A DNA stretch of 64,000 nucleotides from Epilithonimonas hungarica (lineage in GTDB: Bacteria > Bacteroidota > Bacteroidia > Flavobacteriales > Weeksellaceae): assembly GCF_900102265.1 (NCBI RefSeq), contig NZ_FNBH01000002.1, positions 496,001-560,000 of the forward strand. The letters are read 5' to 3'. The translations under genes were made by a program, and so were the position numbers. Positions 33,168-42,451 of this stretch are shown here, in pieces. Positions within the stretch are counted from its first letter, which is position 1; each line of letters opens with the position of its first letter. The notes below the pieces were generated by a model. It was given only the letters and a program-made list of their open reading frames with translations. It made no database searches and was not told where the DNA came from.

Positions 33168-34406
33168 TTACTGAATCAATCCTGCACCAACTGTTACAAA
33201 ACTCGTCTCATCGATAAAGATAATTCCGCCATTGGAAGCTAAATCTTTGTAAGAATCATAAGCCAAAGGTTTTGCAGTTTTGAGTTTCAGTTTTACAATT
33301 TCATTAAGTGAGACCTGCTCAACTTCCTGTTTCTCTAAAGTATTGACATCCAATTTATATTCGATGTCTTTTATGATTCCTTTGACTTGGGTTGTGTTAT
33401 TTTGAATCAGATATTTTGAACCCGATTTCAAAGGTTTATCTCCCATCCAGCAAACCAGAACTTCTAATTCCTGTTCGGTTTTTGGAAGGTCATCTGATTT
33501 TACAATTAAATCGCCTCGGCTAATATCCACATCATTTTCTAAATGTAAAACCACACTTTGAGGTGCAAATGCTTCTTCAACTTGTTTTTGGGCGACTTCT
33601 ATTGCAGAAATTTTACTTTCAGTTCCGGAAGGTAAAATCGTCACCGAATCTCCAACTTTGTAAATTCCGCTGGTGATTTTTCCTGCATATCCACGATAAT
33701 CGTGAAGTTCTTCTGTCTGAGGACGAATTACATATTGAACAGGAAATCTAGCTTTATTCAGATTGATCGTGTTTTCCAGCTCAACAGTTTCCAAATAATC
33801 TAGTAACGTTTTTCCTTGATACCAATTCAGGTTTTCGGATTTGTCAACGATATTATCACCGTCTAAAGCTGAGATCGGGATATAAACGACATTATTCAAA
33901 GACAGCTGTTCTGCTATTTTTGAATATTCTTCTTTAATATTATTGAAAATCTCTTCTGAATAACCAACTAGATCCAACTTGTTAATCGCGACAACCACAT
34001 TCGGAATGTTAAGTAATGATGCAATGATTGAATGTCTTTTGGTCTGTTCTATGATTCCGTTTCTGGCATCAATCAGAATAATGATTAAAGCAGCGTTGCT
34101 GGCTCCAGTAATCATATTTCTAGTATATTGGACGTGACCCGGCGCATCAGCAATGATGAATTTACGTTTCGGAGTGGAGAAATATTTGTAAGCAACGTCA
34201 ATTGTAATTCCCTGCTCACGTTCGGCCCTCAAACCGTCTGTCAGCAAAGCCAAATCAATGGTTCCGTCATTTTTGAATTTACTTGCGCGTTCAACGGCTT
34301 CTAATTGGTCTATGAGAATATTTTTGCTATCGTATAATAATCTGCCTATCAGTGTACTTTTTCCGTCATCTACGCTTCCTGCAGTTATAAATCTTAATAT
34401 GTCCAT
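33168..34406 (-). CDS. cysN: Sulfate adenylyltransferase subunit 1, GTPase
   Basis: 412 residues from ATG 34406. An earlier in-frame start at 34460 would translate repetitive intergenic DNA and is rejected. The EF-Tu-like GTPase has G1 GSVDDGKST, G3 DAPGH, G4 NKLD and G5 (SAL), then two beta-barrel domains. CysN couples GTP hydrolysis to APS synthesis by CysD. No fused APS kinase is present, consistent with direct APS reduction by the adjacent CysH. Confidence 0.95.
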   Translation of the reverse strand: MDILRFITAGSVDDGKSTLIGRLLYDSKNILIDQLEAVERASKFKNDGTIDLALLTDGLRAEREQGITIDVAYKYFSTPKRKFIIADAPGHVQYTRNMITGASNAALIIILIDARNGIIEQTKRHSIIASLLNIPNVVVAINKLDLVGYSEEIFNNIKEEYSKIAEQLSLNNVVYIPISALDGDNIVDKSENLNWYQGKTLLDYLETVELENTINLNKARFPVQYVIRPQTEELHDYRGYAGKITSGIYKVGDSVTILPSGTESKISAIEVAQKQVEEAFAPQSVVLHLENDVDISRGDLIVKSDDLPKTEQELEVLVCWMGDKPLKSGSKYLIQNNTTQVKGIIKDIEYKLDVNTLEKQEVEQVSLNEIVKLKLKTAKPLAYDSYKDLASNGGIIFIDETSFVTVGAGLIQ

Positions 34407-34433
34407 TGTTTTGATAATTGATATTTGATAATT

Positions 34434-34472
34434 GATAAATGATTTTGGAAATGCAATCATTGATCATTTATC
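34434..34472. repeat. Hairpin and heptad-like simple repeat between cysD and cysN
   Basis: Ten-bp perfect arms 34434-34443 and 34463-34472 plus repeated TTGATAATTGAT units at 34410-34440. Simple runs of this type are common in flavobacterial intergenic DNA. It could modulate cysN translation but lacks a T-run. Confidence 0.5.
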
Positions 34473-34479
34473 ATTAATA

Positions 34480-35388
34480 TTAAAAGTATCCGGCCTTCTT
34501 TCTGTCTTCCATTGCGGCTTCCGAAGTTCGGTCGTCTATTCTGGTTTCGCCACGTTCGCTGGTTTTTGTGGTGATAATCTCTGCAATCACTTGTTCCAGA
34601 TTATCAGCCTCGGATAAAACCGCTGCGGTGCAAGTCATATCGCCAACCGTTCTGTATCGTACTTTTTCTTTTGTCACAATATCGTCTTCTTCTAGATTCA
34701 CGAACTCGTTCATTGCGATGAATTGATTGTCCAGATTGAGAACTTCTCTCTCGTGTGAAAAATAGATTGATGGTAACTGAATATTCTCTTTCAAAATATA
34801 ATTCCAAACGTCTAATTCTGTCCAGTTACTGATTGGAAATGCTCTTACCTGTTCTCCTTTGTGGATTTTTCCGTTGTAAGTGTTCCAAAGTTCGGGACGT
34901 TGAAGTTTCGGGTCCCATTGTCCGAAATCATCACGAACGGAGAAAATTCTTTCTTTAGCTCTGGCTTTTTCCTCGTCACGTCTTCCTCCGCCGATACAGC
35001 AATCGAATTCGAATTCTTCAACGGTGTCCAAAAGTGTGAAAGTCTGCAAAGCATTTCTGCTTGGTAATTTACCTTTTGGTTCAGTTAAGCCTTTTTCTTT
35101 GATGGTATCTTCTACTTTTCTTATAATCAGTTTTTCGTCAATTTGCTCAGCTAATTGGTCACGAAATTCGAGAACTTCGGGAAAATTATGACCAGTATCG
35201 ATATGAACCAAAGGAAACGGGAATTTCCCCGGACGAAAAGCTTTCAGCGCCAAATGCACCAACGTAATGCTGTCTTTTCCACCACTGAAAAGCAAAGCCG
35301 GTCGTTCAAACTGACCCGCAACTTCCCTGAAAATATGAATGGCTTCGGATTCTAACTGTTCCAGATAATCCAAATGATATTTTGACAT
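34480..35388 (-). CDS. cysD: Sulfate adenylyltransferase subunit 2
   Basis: 302 residues, the typical length. PP-loop motif FSGGKDSITLVHLA, the LHIDTGHNFPEV-type strand (HIDTGHNFPEVLEFRD) and RDEEKARAKERIFS are characteristic. CysD makes adenosine 5'-phosphosulfate from sulfate and ATP with CysN. It lies 18 nt after cysH. Confidence 0.97.
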   Translation of the reverse strand: MSKYHLDYLEQLESEAIHIFREVAGQFERPALLFSGGKDSITLVHLALKAFRPGKFPFPLVHIDTGHNFPEVLEFRDQLAEQIDEKLIIRKVEDTIKEKGLTEPKGKLPSRNALQTFTLLDTVEEFEFDCCIGGGRRDEEKARAKERIFSVRDDFGQWDPKLQRPELWNTYNGKIHKGEQVRAFPISNWTELDVWNYILKENIQLPSIYFSHEREVLNLDNQFIAMNEFVNLEEDDIVTKEKVRYRTVGDMTCTAAVLSEADNLEQVIAEIITTKTSERGETRIDDRTSEAAMEDRKKAGYF

Positions 35389-35406
35389 TTTAATTTTAAT
35401 TAATTA

Positions 35407-36123
35407 TTATTTGTGAACGTGGAGACCACATTCTTTTTTGCTGGCATCCTCCCACCACCATCGACCGGCACGAAAATCTTCGCCCGGCTGGATTGCACGT
35501 GTACAAGGTGCGCAACCAATGCTGACGAAACCTTTGTCGTGCAAAATATTGTAAGGAATATTATTTTTTTTGATGTAATCTTTCACTTGTCCCGTTGTCC
35601 AGAAGAGGATTGGATGATATTTTATGATTTGGTTGGACTCGTCCCATTCGAATTGAGAAAGGTTTTCTCTTGCAACAGAATGTTCGGCCCTCAATCCCGT
35701 AATCCATATTTTGTTACCTTTCAAAGCTCTTTTCAAAGGATGAACTTTTCTGATGTCGCAACAAGTTTTCCTATTCTCTACGGACCTGTAAAATGAATCC
35801 GGACCATTGTCCTGAATGAATGGCTCTAATTCTTCTGGATCCGGATAATAAGCTTTGATCGGAAGCTGGTATTTGGATTTGGTTAAATTCCAAGTATTGT
35901 AAGTATCTTCGAACAGACGGCCTGTGTCTAAAGTGAAGACTTTGATTCCTGAGTTTTTGACATAATCCGTAATCACTTGGTCTTCGAAACTAAAGCTTGT
36001 GGAAAAGCAAACTTCGTCGGGAAAAATAGTCGTCAGAATCTCCAGAACTTCTTCTATTGATTTTGATTCAATATTTTCATCAATCAGTTTTTGGTAAGTT
36101 TCTTTTAGTTCGTTCTTCATCAT
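35407..36123 (-). CDS. cysH: Adenylyl-sulfate (APS) reductase, CysH family
   Basis: 238 residues. Besides the PP-loop-like sulfate reductase fold (STSFSFEDQV, LDTGRLFEDTY) and the catalytic ECGLH (C232), it has the two cysteine pairs C121/C122 and C204/C207 that bind a [4Fe-4S] cluster. This marks an APS rather than PAPS reductase. It reduces APS to sulfite with thioredoxin. First gene of the operon, with a good promoter. Two adjacent ATG codons (36123, 36120) are possible starts. Sulfite reductase is not in this window. Confidence 0.95.
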   Translation of the reverse strand: MMKNELKETYQKLIDENIESKSIEEVLEILTTIFPDEVCFSTSFSFEDQVITDYVKNSGIKVFTLDTGRLFEDTYNTWNLTKSKYQLPIKAYYPDPEELEPFIQDNGPDSFYRSVENRKTCCDIRKVHPLKRALKGNKIWITGLRAEHSVARENLSQFEWDESNQIIKYHPILFWTTGQVKDYIKKNNIPYNILHDKGFVSIGCAPCTRAIQPGEDFRAGRWWWEDASKKECGLHVHK

Positions 36124-36141
36124 TAGATATTATCCGAAATA

Positions 36142-36173
36142 CAAATTTAACAATTCATTCAACTCTGACCAAA
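36142..36173 (-). promoter_or_regulatory. Promoter of the cysH-cysD-cysN operon
   Basis: On the minus strand TTTG (36170-36173), 20 bp, TAAATTTG (36142-36149), a full match. The leader is about 15 nt, too short for a riboswitch, so control is probably by a DNA-binding protein. Confidence 0.75.
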
Positions 36174-36202
36174 TTAGTATAATTTAAATTTTGTTAATTA
36201 GA

Positions 36203-37234
36203 TCAGTAAAATCTTTTCACATCAATTTCAGCATCAAGTTTAATGTCATTTTCTAAATAATCGAAAAGGACTTTTGAAAAATAGCTCCCGTTGTAAACGC
36301 CTCTCGCTCCAAGTCCATTAAAAATATAAAAGTTCTGATGTTCCTTATGCCTACCTAAAATTGGTCTTCTATCAATAACCGTTGCTCGAAAAGCAAAATT
36401 AACGTCTTTGATTTCAAAATCTTTTTTATACAATTCTTGAAGTCCATTTCCTAATTCTTCAAAAGATTCCTGATTGATGTCATCCGTCATATCAAAACGG
36501 TCGTAAGTGCCACCGTAATAATATTCATCATCTTTAAGGTTGAATAAGAAATGTTTTTTCTTGATAATATAAGGTTCTGGTTTATCTTTAAGTTTAAGTT
36601 TTAAACAATGCCCTTTATTCGGTTTGATGGGAATTTCTTTGAAATAAGGATTGTGATTACTTGCAACACCTTCGCAGAAAACAAGGTTTTTAAATGAAAG
36701 ATATTTGTAGGAATTATTCTCAGTATTAATCAAATCATAATCAAATTTTTCTTTGATCAAATAATTATTCTCTTCAAAATAATTGAGCATATCTTGGAAG
36801 AATTCAGTAACATTCAATCTTGAAGAATGGTTGACTTTTCCGGTTTCGAAAGGATTTTCTACACTATCAAGTTTGATAAAGTCATTGTTAAGAAAAGATT
36901 GTAAGTTTTCTTTTTCAGAATTTTTCTTCCATTGAATTTTCTCAGAATCGTTATGAAAAATTCGGACAACGTTTTCATCAATCAAATATTTTTTGGACTG
37001 ATATTTTTCGATTTCATCAAAGATAACATCAAGATAATCTATTTGTTCCTGTGACTTCCAGAACGTTGTAAATCTCTTCAGAATAACAGGGTTACAAACA
37101 CCAGCGGAGATTTGGGAAGCAGAAATATTGTCATCATAGAAAATCTTAAAGGATTTATTTTCCTTTAATAATTGATGTGCAAAAAAGATTCCTGCATAAC
37201 CTGCCCCAATGATAATGTAATCTACCTGTTCCAT
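36203..37234 (-). CDS. FAD-dependent oxidoreductase, DAO family
   Basis: 343 residues. Dinucleotide-binding start DYIIIGAGYAGIFFAHQLL, second half IKPNKGHCLKLKL and the C-terminal RRPILGRH...NGLGARGVYNGSY FAD loop. The family covers glycine and amino-acid oxidases and MnmC-like enzymes; the GxGARG segment recalls the MnmC oxidase domain, but no methyltransferase domain is attached. Substrate unknown. Its 3' neighbour cysH starts 80 nt beyond its stop; it follows the gldN terminator. Confidence 0.8.
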   Translation of the reverse strand: MEQVDYIIIGAGYAGIFFAHQLLKENKSFKIFYDDNISASQISAGVCNPVILKRFTTFWKSQEQIDYLDVIFDEIEKYQSKKYLIDENVVRIFHNDSEKIQWKKNSEKENLQSFLNNDFIKLDSVENPFETGKVNHSSRLNVTEFFQDMLNYFEENNYLIKEKFDYDLINTENNSYKYLSFKNLVFCEGVASNHNPYFKEIPIKPNKGHCLKLKLKDKPEPYIIKKKHFLFNLKDDEYYYGGTYDRFDMTDDINQESFEELGNGLQELYKKDFEIKDVNFAFRATVIDRRPILGRHKEHQNFYIFNGLGARGVYNGSYFSKVLFDYLENDIKLDAEIDVKRFY

Positions 37235-37244
37235 AAAAATAAAA

Positions 37245-37268
37245 AACCTAAGTAAAGATACTTAGGTT
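37245..37268 (-). terminator. Terminator of gldKLMN
   Basis: Perfect 10-bp stem (37245-37254, 37259-37268) with A/T runs on both sides; on the minus strand TTTTTT follows, 25 nt after the gldN stop. Confidence 0.85.
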
Positions 37269-37292
37269 TTTTTATTTAGACTATGAGAAATA

Positions 37293-38534
37293 TTAGTAAT
37301 TCCACATATCGTTTTCCATTTGCAGAATCTGTGCTTTGATTCTATCGCTTTCTTCTATCTGTCCATCGGCATCATTCGGAATATATTCATCAATAACTCC
37401 GCTTCCTCCTTTTCCAAGACCGTTATCAGATTTATAAATAATTGATGAAAAACGTCTTTGGTTCAATACATCATCGAATGTAATGTCAGATGTAGAGTTT
37501 TTAGCATTGAAAATGAAATTGGTAGTCAAAACCTGACGAGCATCCGGATAGTAGATCCAGAAAAGATCAATCAGATCTGCAGCACTGCCACTCATTGTAG
37601 AATTATCAACAGGTTGTCCAGCTTCTGCCAGAGCTTGTGCCTGAGATGCTCTAAGTTTAGCAGCATTTGGATCTTCACCCATAGCAGCAATTCCTAACAA
37701 TCTGTATCTAAGTTGAGAATCTCTTTTATCAACATACCACATTCCCATCAGTTTCAAAGCCTTAACCTTTTCAGTTCCTGTTACAATCTTATCAACATTT
37801 GCTGAGATATCATTTCTATTGATTTTATACCAGCTACCGTCTAATTTGACCAAAACTGTACCTGGAGGAATGCTAACTGGCTTAGCAGCTGTTTTTTTTG
37901 TTACTTTCTTCTTCTTACCTTTTTTGGTTGTAGTTGTAGTCTCAACAGGTGTTTCCTCAGTAGCAGTTGGAGTGCTACCATCATTTACAAGAAGTATATC
38001 TTCCAGACGAGTTCCATAAAAAGCTTTCAGAGCGCTAATATCAGCATCCGTGGAATTAATAATCGAATTGAAATATTTTTTTAAATTATTTGCAGTTCCA
38101 TCTTCGATCTTGTTCTCGTTAAGTGTTTGAGAAAAGTAATCCGCTACTTGCACAGCAGAAGTCGCAGTCACGATTTGCTCAGGAGTTAACCTTGCTGTAA
38201 AATCGTCGCCGGAATAGACCTCTTTGATCTTACCATTGTTCACAGCATCAAGCAAAACTTGATACAATGATTTGTTCTGAGAAACAAGGCCGTCTGAGTT
38301 ATGGTAAAAAGGCTGATTGATCTTATCATTCATATCAATAATTTCCCATACAACCATACTTCTCAATATATCCTTATCCTCGATAAAACCATATTTAAGA
38401 GGTGAAGCAATACTATCTTTCTTGATCTCGCGTTCTTCACGGAATGTCTGTGGAGAACTGGCATTGAGTATGCTGTTCTGAGCATAAGCAATGGTAGAGG
38501 AAAGACAAATTAAACTATATATAATCTTTTTCAT
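37293..38534 (-). CDS. gldN: Type IX secretion/gliding protein GldN, enlarged
   Basis: 413 residues, against about 300 for F. johnsoniae GldN. Signal peptide (1-19). The conserved parts are the N-terminal EDKDILRSMVVWEIIDMNDKIN and the C-terminal LRYRLLGIAAMGED and LIDLFWIYYPDARQVL. Between them about 100 extra residues include a Thr/Lys-rich stretch (about 187-222, TTTTTKKGKKKKVTKK). GldN joins GldK in the periplasmic ring of the T9SS. Last gene of the operon. Confidence 0.93.
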   Translation of the reverse strand: MKKIIYSLICLSSTIAYAQNSILNASSPQTFREEREIKKDSIASPLKYGFIEDKDILRSMVVWEIIDMNDKINQPFYHNSDGLVSQNKSLYQVLLDAVNNGKIKEVYSGDDFTARLTPEQIVTATSAVQVADYFSQTLNENKIEDGTANNLKKYFNSIINSTDADISALKAFYGTRLEDILLVNDGSTPTATEETPVETTTTTKKGKKKKVTKKTAAKPVSIPPGTVLVKLDGSWYKINRNDISANVDKIVTGTEKVKALKLMGMWYVDKRDSQLRYRLLGIAAMGEDPNAAKLRASQAQALAEAGQPVDNSTMSGSAADLIDLFWIYYPDARQVLTTNFIFNAKNSTSDITFDDVLNQRRFSSIIYKSDNGLGKGGSGVIDEYIPNDADGQIEESDRIKAQILQMENDMWNY

Positions 38535-38583
38535 AAATAAATATTGAATAGTATAAAATCAATCAACTTTTAATTTTAAATTT

Positions 38584-40152
38584 TTATAGAACGTTGATAA
38601 TAACGTTTCCTATATTAGGGAGTACTACTCCATTTAAGCCGTTAGCTTTTGCTTGAATATCAAAAATCGTGACAATGTCACCACTTCTTAATCCTTTTGT
38701 CAATGATTCTGCTTGACCTAATGAACTTCCATTGATTGACATAGCAGGTTTACCAGCAACTTTAACTTTGAAACTTACAACATCAAAACTAACTGGAAAA
38801 TCGAAATCAGGCAATGTTGCAGAAAGCGTCTGCTTAGAAATCGAAGCAGCAGGCATGGATGTATAACTAGCCCCTCTGATCTGTCCTTTTGGTGGAGGAA
38901 TATTCTTGATTCTGAAATCAAAACCTTGAGAAATAACTTTTCCACTTGGTGCTTTTCCAGAAATTGTTAATTTAACAGTACTTCCAGCTCCAGGTGTAAC
39001 CATCCATTTTCCTTTTCCTCCGCTAACTGATGCCCCAGGTGCAGATAAAGTGGTAGCACTAAGATCAGCTCCAAGGATTGCCCCAGAAACTGGGTTCTGA
39101 AGACCTCTATACAATACCATCATTTTGTCTGCTTGTAAAATCGCACCATTTTGTTCTTTAAGTGCTTCTGCTCCAGAAACTACATTTAGAGTATGGGCGT
39201 ATGGAAGTGAATGCACCTTTCCATTTTTATCCGTAAATGAAATTTGACCTTTAAACTCCTGCGCTCCCACAGCACCTGTGGCAGGCGTAATGATACCTTG
39301 CCCATTGACAACTTTAGCACCAGTAATAGCCAAACCAGGAACAGAGCTTGCAAAAGTACCAATAGCAATTTTAATCTCAGCAGGCTCACCTTTCATTACA
39401 GAGCTAGGCCCTGAAACCAAAGCTTCATAAGCATCAAACTTAATATCTGCATCCACTTTTTCCTGAAGCATAGAAGTCAATGCATCAGACTGAAGGTTTC
39501 TTGCTTCAGATTGTATAACTTCAAGATTAGATAAAGCAGCAATCAATGGTTGATTATAGAACTTATATTGAAACCATCCTTTTTTGCTTCTTTTGTCGTC
39601 TTTTGCAAACTCAGCAACCAAATGTCTCTGAGCTCTATCAGCAACGGACTTCAATTGTGCATTATTACCAAAAGTTGAAGTAATAAAATTTCTTAGATCG
39701 TCAATTTTTGCCTTTAATTCATTAGATTTATCGCTAATGTTTTTTTCATCTCCATCTTTAAAGAAAAGGTTAGTTGCCGGCTCGGTATTATTAAGAGAAG
39801 CAAAACTCTCTTCAATCTCAGCATCAGAATTATATTCTGCAGCAGTACCCATTGTTGTTTTTAAGCCATCAATATAAGTTACCAAATCATTGGTTTTCCC
39901 TTTTAAGGTTTTATATTGATCAAAAAGAGACTGATAACTTTCTGGAGAAGTTTGAGCTTTAGCAGCTAAAGTTTTCTCAAAGATGTCATCATTTTTCTTC
40001 TCTACAATCAATCTGGTATCCATTAGGGATTGATTGGTATCTTTATATGATCTGATGATTTCCTGATCGATCTGCATCGCAAGCATTGCAATGAAAACCA
40101 AATACATCAGGTTGATCATCTTCTGACGTGGTGTCTGTTTACCTCCTGCCAT
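38584..40152 (-). CDS. gldM: Type IX secretion/gliding motor protein GldM
   Basis: 522 residues. A short cytoplasmic tail with the conserved R9 (KQTPRQK), a single membrane helix (about 12-33, MINLMYLVFIAMLAMQID), then a long periplasmic rod of four domains. GldM with GldL forms the proton-driven rotary motor that powers T9SS and gliding. It is 47 nt after gldL and 49 nt before gldN. Confidence 0.97.
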   Translation of the reverse strand: MAGGKQTPRQKMINLMYLVFIAMLAMQIDQEIIRSYKDTNQSLMDTRLIVEKKNDDIFEKTLAAKAQTSPESYQSLFDQYKTLKGKTNDLVTYIDGLKTTMGTAAEYNSDAEIEESFASLNNTEPATNLFFKDGDEKNISDKSNELKAKIDDLRNFITSTFGNNAQLKSVADRAQRHLVAEFAKDDKRSKKGWFQYKFYNQPLIAALSNLEVIQSEARNLQSDALTSMLQEKVDADIKFDAYEALVSGPSSVMKGEPAEIKIAIGTFASSVPGLAITGAKVVNGQGIITPATGAVGAQEFKGQISFTDKNGKVHSLPYAHTLNVVSGAEALKEQNGAILQADKMMVLYRGLQNPVSGAILGADLSATTLSAPGASVSGGKGKWMVTPGAGSTVKLTISGKAPSGKVISQGFDFRIKNIPPPKGQIRGASYTSMPAASISKQTLSATLPDFDFPVSFDVVSFKVKVAGKPAMSINGSSLGQAESLTKGLRSGDIVTIFDIQAKANGLNGVVLPNIGNVIINVL

Positions 40153-40199
40153 TTTAATAAAATAATTTAATCGTTAAACAATAATTAAAATGATAGTTA

Positions 40200-40877
40200 T
40201 TAAGACTTCATTGCGCTAAGCATACCACCATAAACTCTATTAAGATTATTAAGATTAGATGTCAAACCTAGTAATTCCTCATTGAATTTTTCTGATTGTG
40301 CTGCAGATTTCTGAATATCTTCAACATATTTTTTACTGAATTCTGATTGTTTTTGTCCATGCTCCAATTGAAGCGCATATAAGGCATTCATGCTTTCCAA
40401 GTGAGAAGCAGCAAGATTCAACTGCTCATTATATTTGTGTGTAGAAGCAGAAACATCTACTGTTTGGTTGATCTGATCAACTGAAGAAGAGAATTTGTCA
40501 ATTCCACCTCTAAGTCTTTCGAATAAGCTAACATCCAATTTAGCATCAGCTAACATTTTGTCAAGCTTATCAGACAATGATATTTCCAATTCTTTGTTCT
40601 CTACTTTATTAACAGCTTTTCTAGGTTGTCTCTCAGCAGTTTCGTCCAATAATTCCGGATAAACATTCTCCCAAGCATAGTTCTCTTCTGACTTTGGTGG
40701 ATCGAATGCGAAGAATAAGAAAATTAACGCCTCTGTAATCAAACCTGCAGCAAGTGCAACGTTACCAGTAATAGGACCAACATGCCAGTGCGTCATTTTA
40801 AATAAAGCTCCCAAGATTACGATAGCAGCACCAAACGAATAGATAAAATTCGTGATTGAATCTTTAGTTTTAAACAT
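40200..40877 (-). CDS. gldL: Type IX secretion/gliding motor protein GldL
   Basis: 225 residues. Two N-terminal membrane helices (about 8-28 and 37-58) with the conserved Glu in the second (E49, GLITEALIF), the residue implicated in proton flow in F. johnsoniae. A cytoplasmic coiled-coil domain fills the rest. It works with GldM in the inner membrane. Confidence 0.97.
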   Translation of the reverse strand: MFKTKDSITNFIYSFGAAIVILGALFKMTHWHVGPITGNVALAAGLITEALIFLFFAFDPPKSEENYAWENVYPELLDETAERQPRKAVNKVENKELEISLSDKLDKMLADAKLDVSLFERLRGGIDKFSSSVDQINQTVDVSASTHKYNEQLNLAASHLESMNALYALQLEHGQKQSEFSKKYVEDIQKSAAQSEKFNEELLGLTSNLNNLNRVYGGMLSAMKS

Positions 40878-40914
40878 TTTTTTGAATTTTTAGTTAGTAA
40901 TAGTTAGTTAATTA

Positions 40915-42345
40915 TTATTTAGTTTTTCTTGAAAATCTACCTGACCCTGAAGGAATATCTTGAATTGTTCTGAATCCGATATAGCTTCTTGCAGAATCTT
41001 TTCTTTCCCAATCCCTATAACCTGTCATCAATAGATATCCTACATCTTTCCATGATCCACCTCTTACAGTTTTTTTAACGTCATTTGCCGCGTTAGCAGA
41101 AAGACTTGGATTCAAAGAAGATGAGAATTCATAAGCAGAGTTATTGAATGGTGATTCTGTCCATTCAGAAACGTTTCCTGCCATATCATATAATCCGTAT
41201 CCGTTTTTAGAGAATTTTTTCACAGGTGCTGTATATGTGTAGTTCCCCGTTTTTTCGTCTTCTATATAGTTACCTCTTTTAGGTTTGAAGTTAGCCAAAT
41301 AACATCCTCTGTCATCCTGCAGGTACGGCCCTCCCCAAGGATAAGTGGCATTCTGGATTCCCCCTTTAGCAGCATATTCCCACTCTGACTCAGTAGGAAG
41401 ACGGAATCTCATAGGTTTTTGCTTTTTCTTTTTAATACTATTGTTGTAATCTGCCTTCATTTTGGTCCTGAAATCACAAAAAGCTCTCGCTTGATCCCAA
41501 GTAACCCCTACAACAGGATATTCCTTGTACGCACTATGCCAAAAATACTGTCCAAATAACGGTTCATTATAGGCATATTTGAAATCTTTTACCCAAACGG
41601 TAGTATCAGGATAAACGGCAATACTTTCTTTTTTAAGATATTGTGAACCTCTGTCCTTATCTTTTACAGCAGAAGCTACATCCTCCCATTGGTAAGCGTA
41701 TTTGATCTTTGACCAATCAATAATCCTTTCGTTATTGATTCTCTTTTCTGCAGGCAGATACATTGATTCCAATACTTCGGCATATTTCTCATCTGGATAG
41801 GCTGATGTATTATACGTAAGTGGGACTTTCTTATCCAATTTTTTAGATTCATCATAGCCACCTTCTCTACCTCCTTGAGACTCTAAGAATTTTTGGTATG
41901 GGGTCGCTTCTTCCCCAGTTTTTTTACCTGCATAGGCATAATCTGCAATAGAGCCACCATTACCTCCTTCACCATCTCCACCACCTTCACCAGCGGCTTC
42001 TGCTAATAAACCTCTCGCAATAGAGTCTCTGACTGCATTGATGAATAATCTATATTCTGCATTCGTAATCTCGGTCTCATCCATAAAAAAGGCAGATACC
42101 GTCACAGTTTTTGGCATTGCTTTTTCTGGAGTATTGGAGAAATCCTGATCCGCCATACCCATCACAAAAGAACCACCTGGGATTGGAACCATTCCATATG
42201 GTCTTTCTGCAACAAACGATTTCGAAGACCCTCTTGGAATCAATTCTCCCTTGATACCGGGATTACCAGTTATACCTTTTCCGCCCCCATTGGAACAAGA
42301 AATTATAACTGAAGTTGATAATAATATAAGTAATATCCTTTTCAT
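40915..42345 (-). CDS. gldK: Type IX secretion/gliding lipoprotein GldK
   Basis: 476 residues. Lipoprotein signal with lipobox VIISC17-type cysteine (IISCSNGG), then an FGE-sulfatase-like domain starting MVPIPGGSFVMGMADQD and ending VRGGSWKDVGYLLMTGYRDW...YIGFRTI. A Gly-rich insert (about 118-136, GEGGGDGEGGNGG) interrupts the fold. GldK forms the outer-membrane-anchored ring with GldN. First gene of gldKLMN, which is complete here. Confidence 0.96.
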   Translation of the reverse strand: MKRILLILLSTSVIISCSNGGGKGITGNPGIKGELIPRGSSKSFVAERPYGMVPIPGGSFVMGMADQDFSNTPEKAMPKTVTVSAFFMDETEITNAEYRLFINAVRDSIARGLLAEAAGEGGGDGEGGNGGSIADYAYAGKKTGEEATPYQKFLESQGGREGGYDESKKLDKKVPLTYNTSAYPDEKYAEVLESMYLPAEKRINNERIIDWSKIKYAYQWEDVASAVKDKDRGSQYLKKESIAVYPDTTVWVKDFKYAYNEPLFGQYFWHSAYKEYPVVGVTWDQARAFCDFRTKMKADYNNSIKKKKQKPMRFRLPTESEWEYAAKGGIQNATYPWGGPYLQDDRGCYLANFKPKRGNYIEDEKTGNYTYTAPVKKFSKNGYGLYDMAGNVSEWTESPFNNSAYEFSSSLNPSLSANAANDVKKTVRGGSWKDVGYLLMTGYRDWERKDSARSYIGFRTIQDIPSGSGRFSRKTK

Positions 42346-42451
42346 CCTATTTTAAAGAAATTAAGCGGTAAATATATAATTTTTTTTATGAATAATTATC
42401 AATTTTTATTCAAAACGTAATTTGTTAAAGAATATTTCATAAAGCATGAAA

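Noticed and set aside
33168-34460. Longer CysN starting at 34460
   Set aside because: The extra 18 residues come from AT-rich repeat DNA, and the conserved N-terminus begins at ATG 34406.
36124-36202. SAM or other riboswitch before cysH
   Set aside because: The predicted leader is about 15 nt, too short for any known aptamer.
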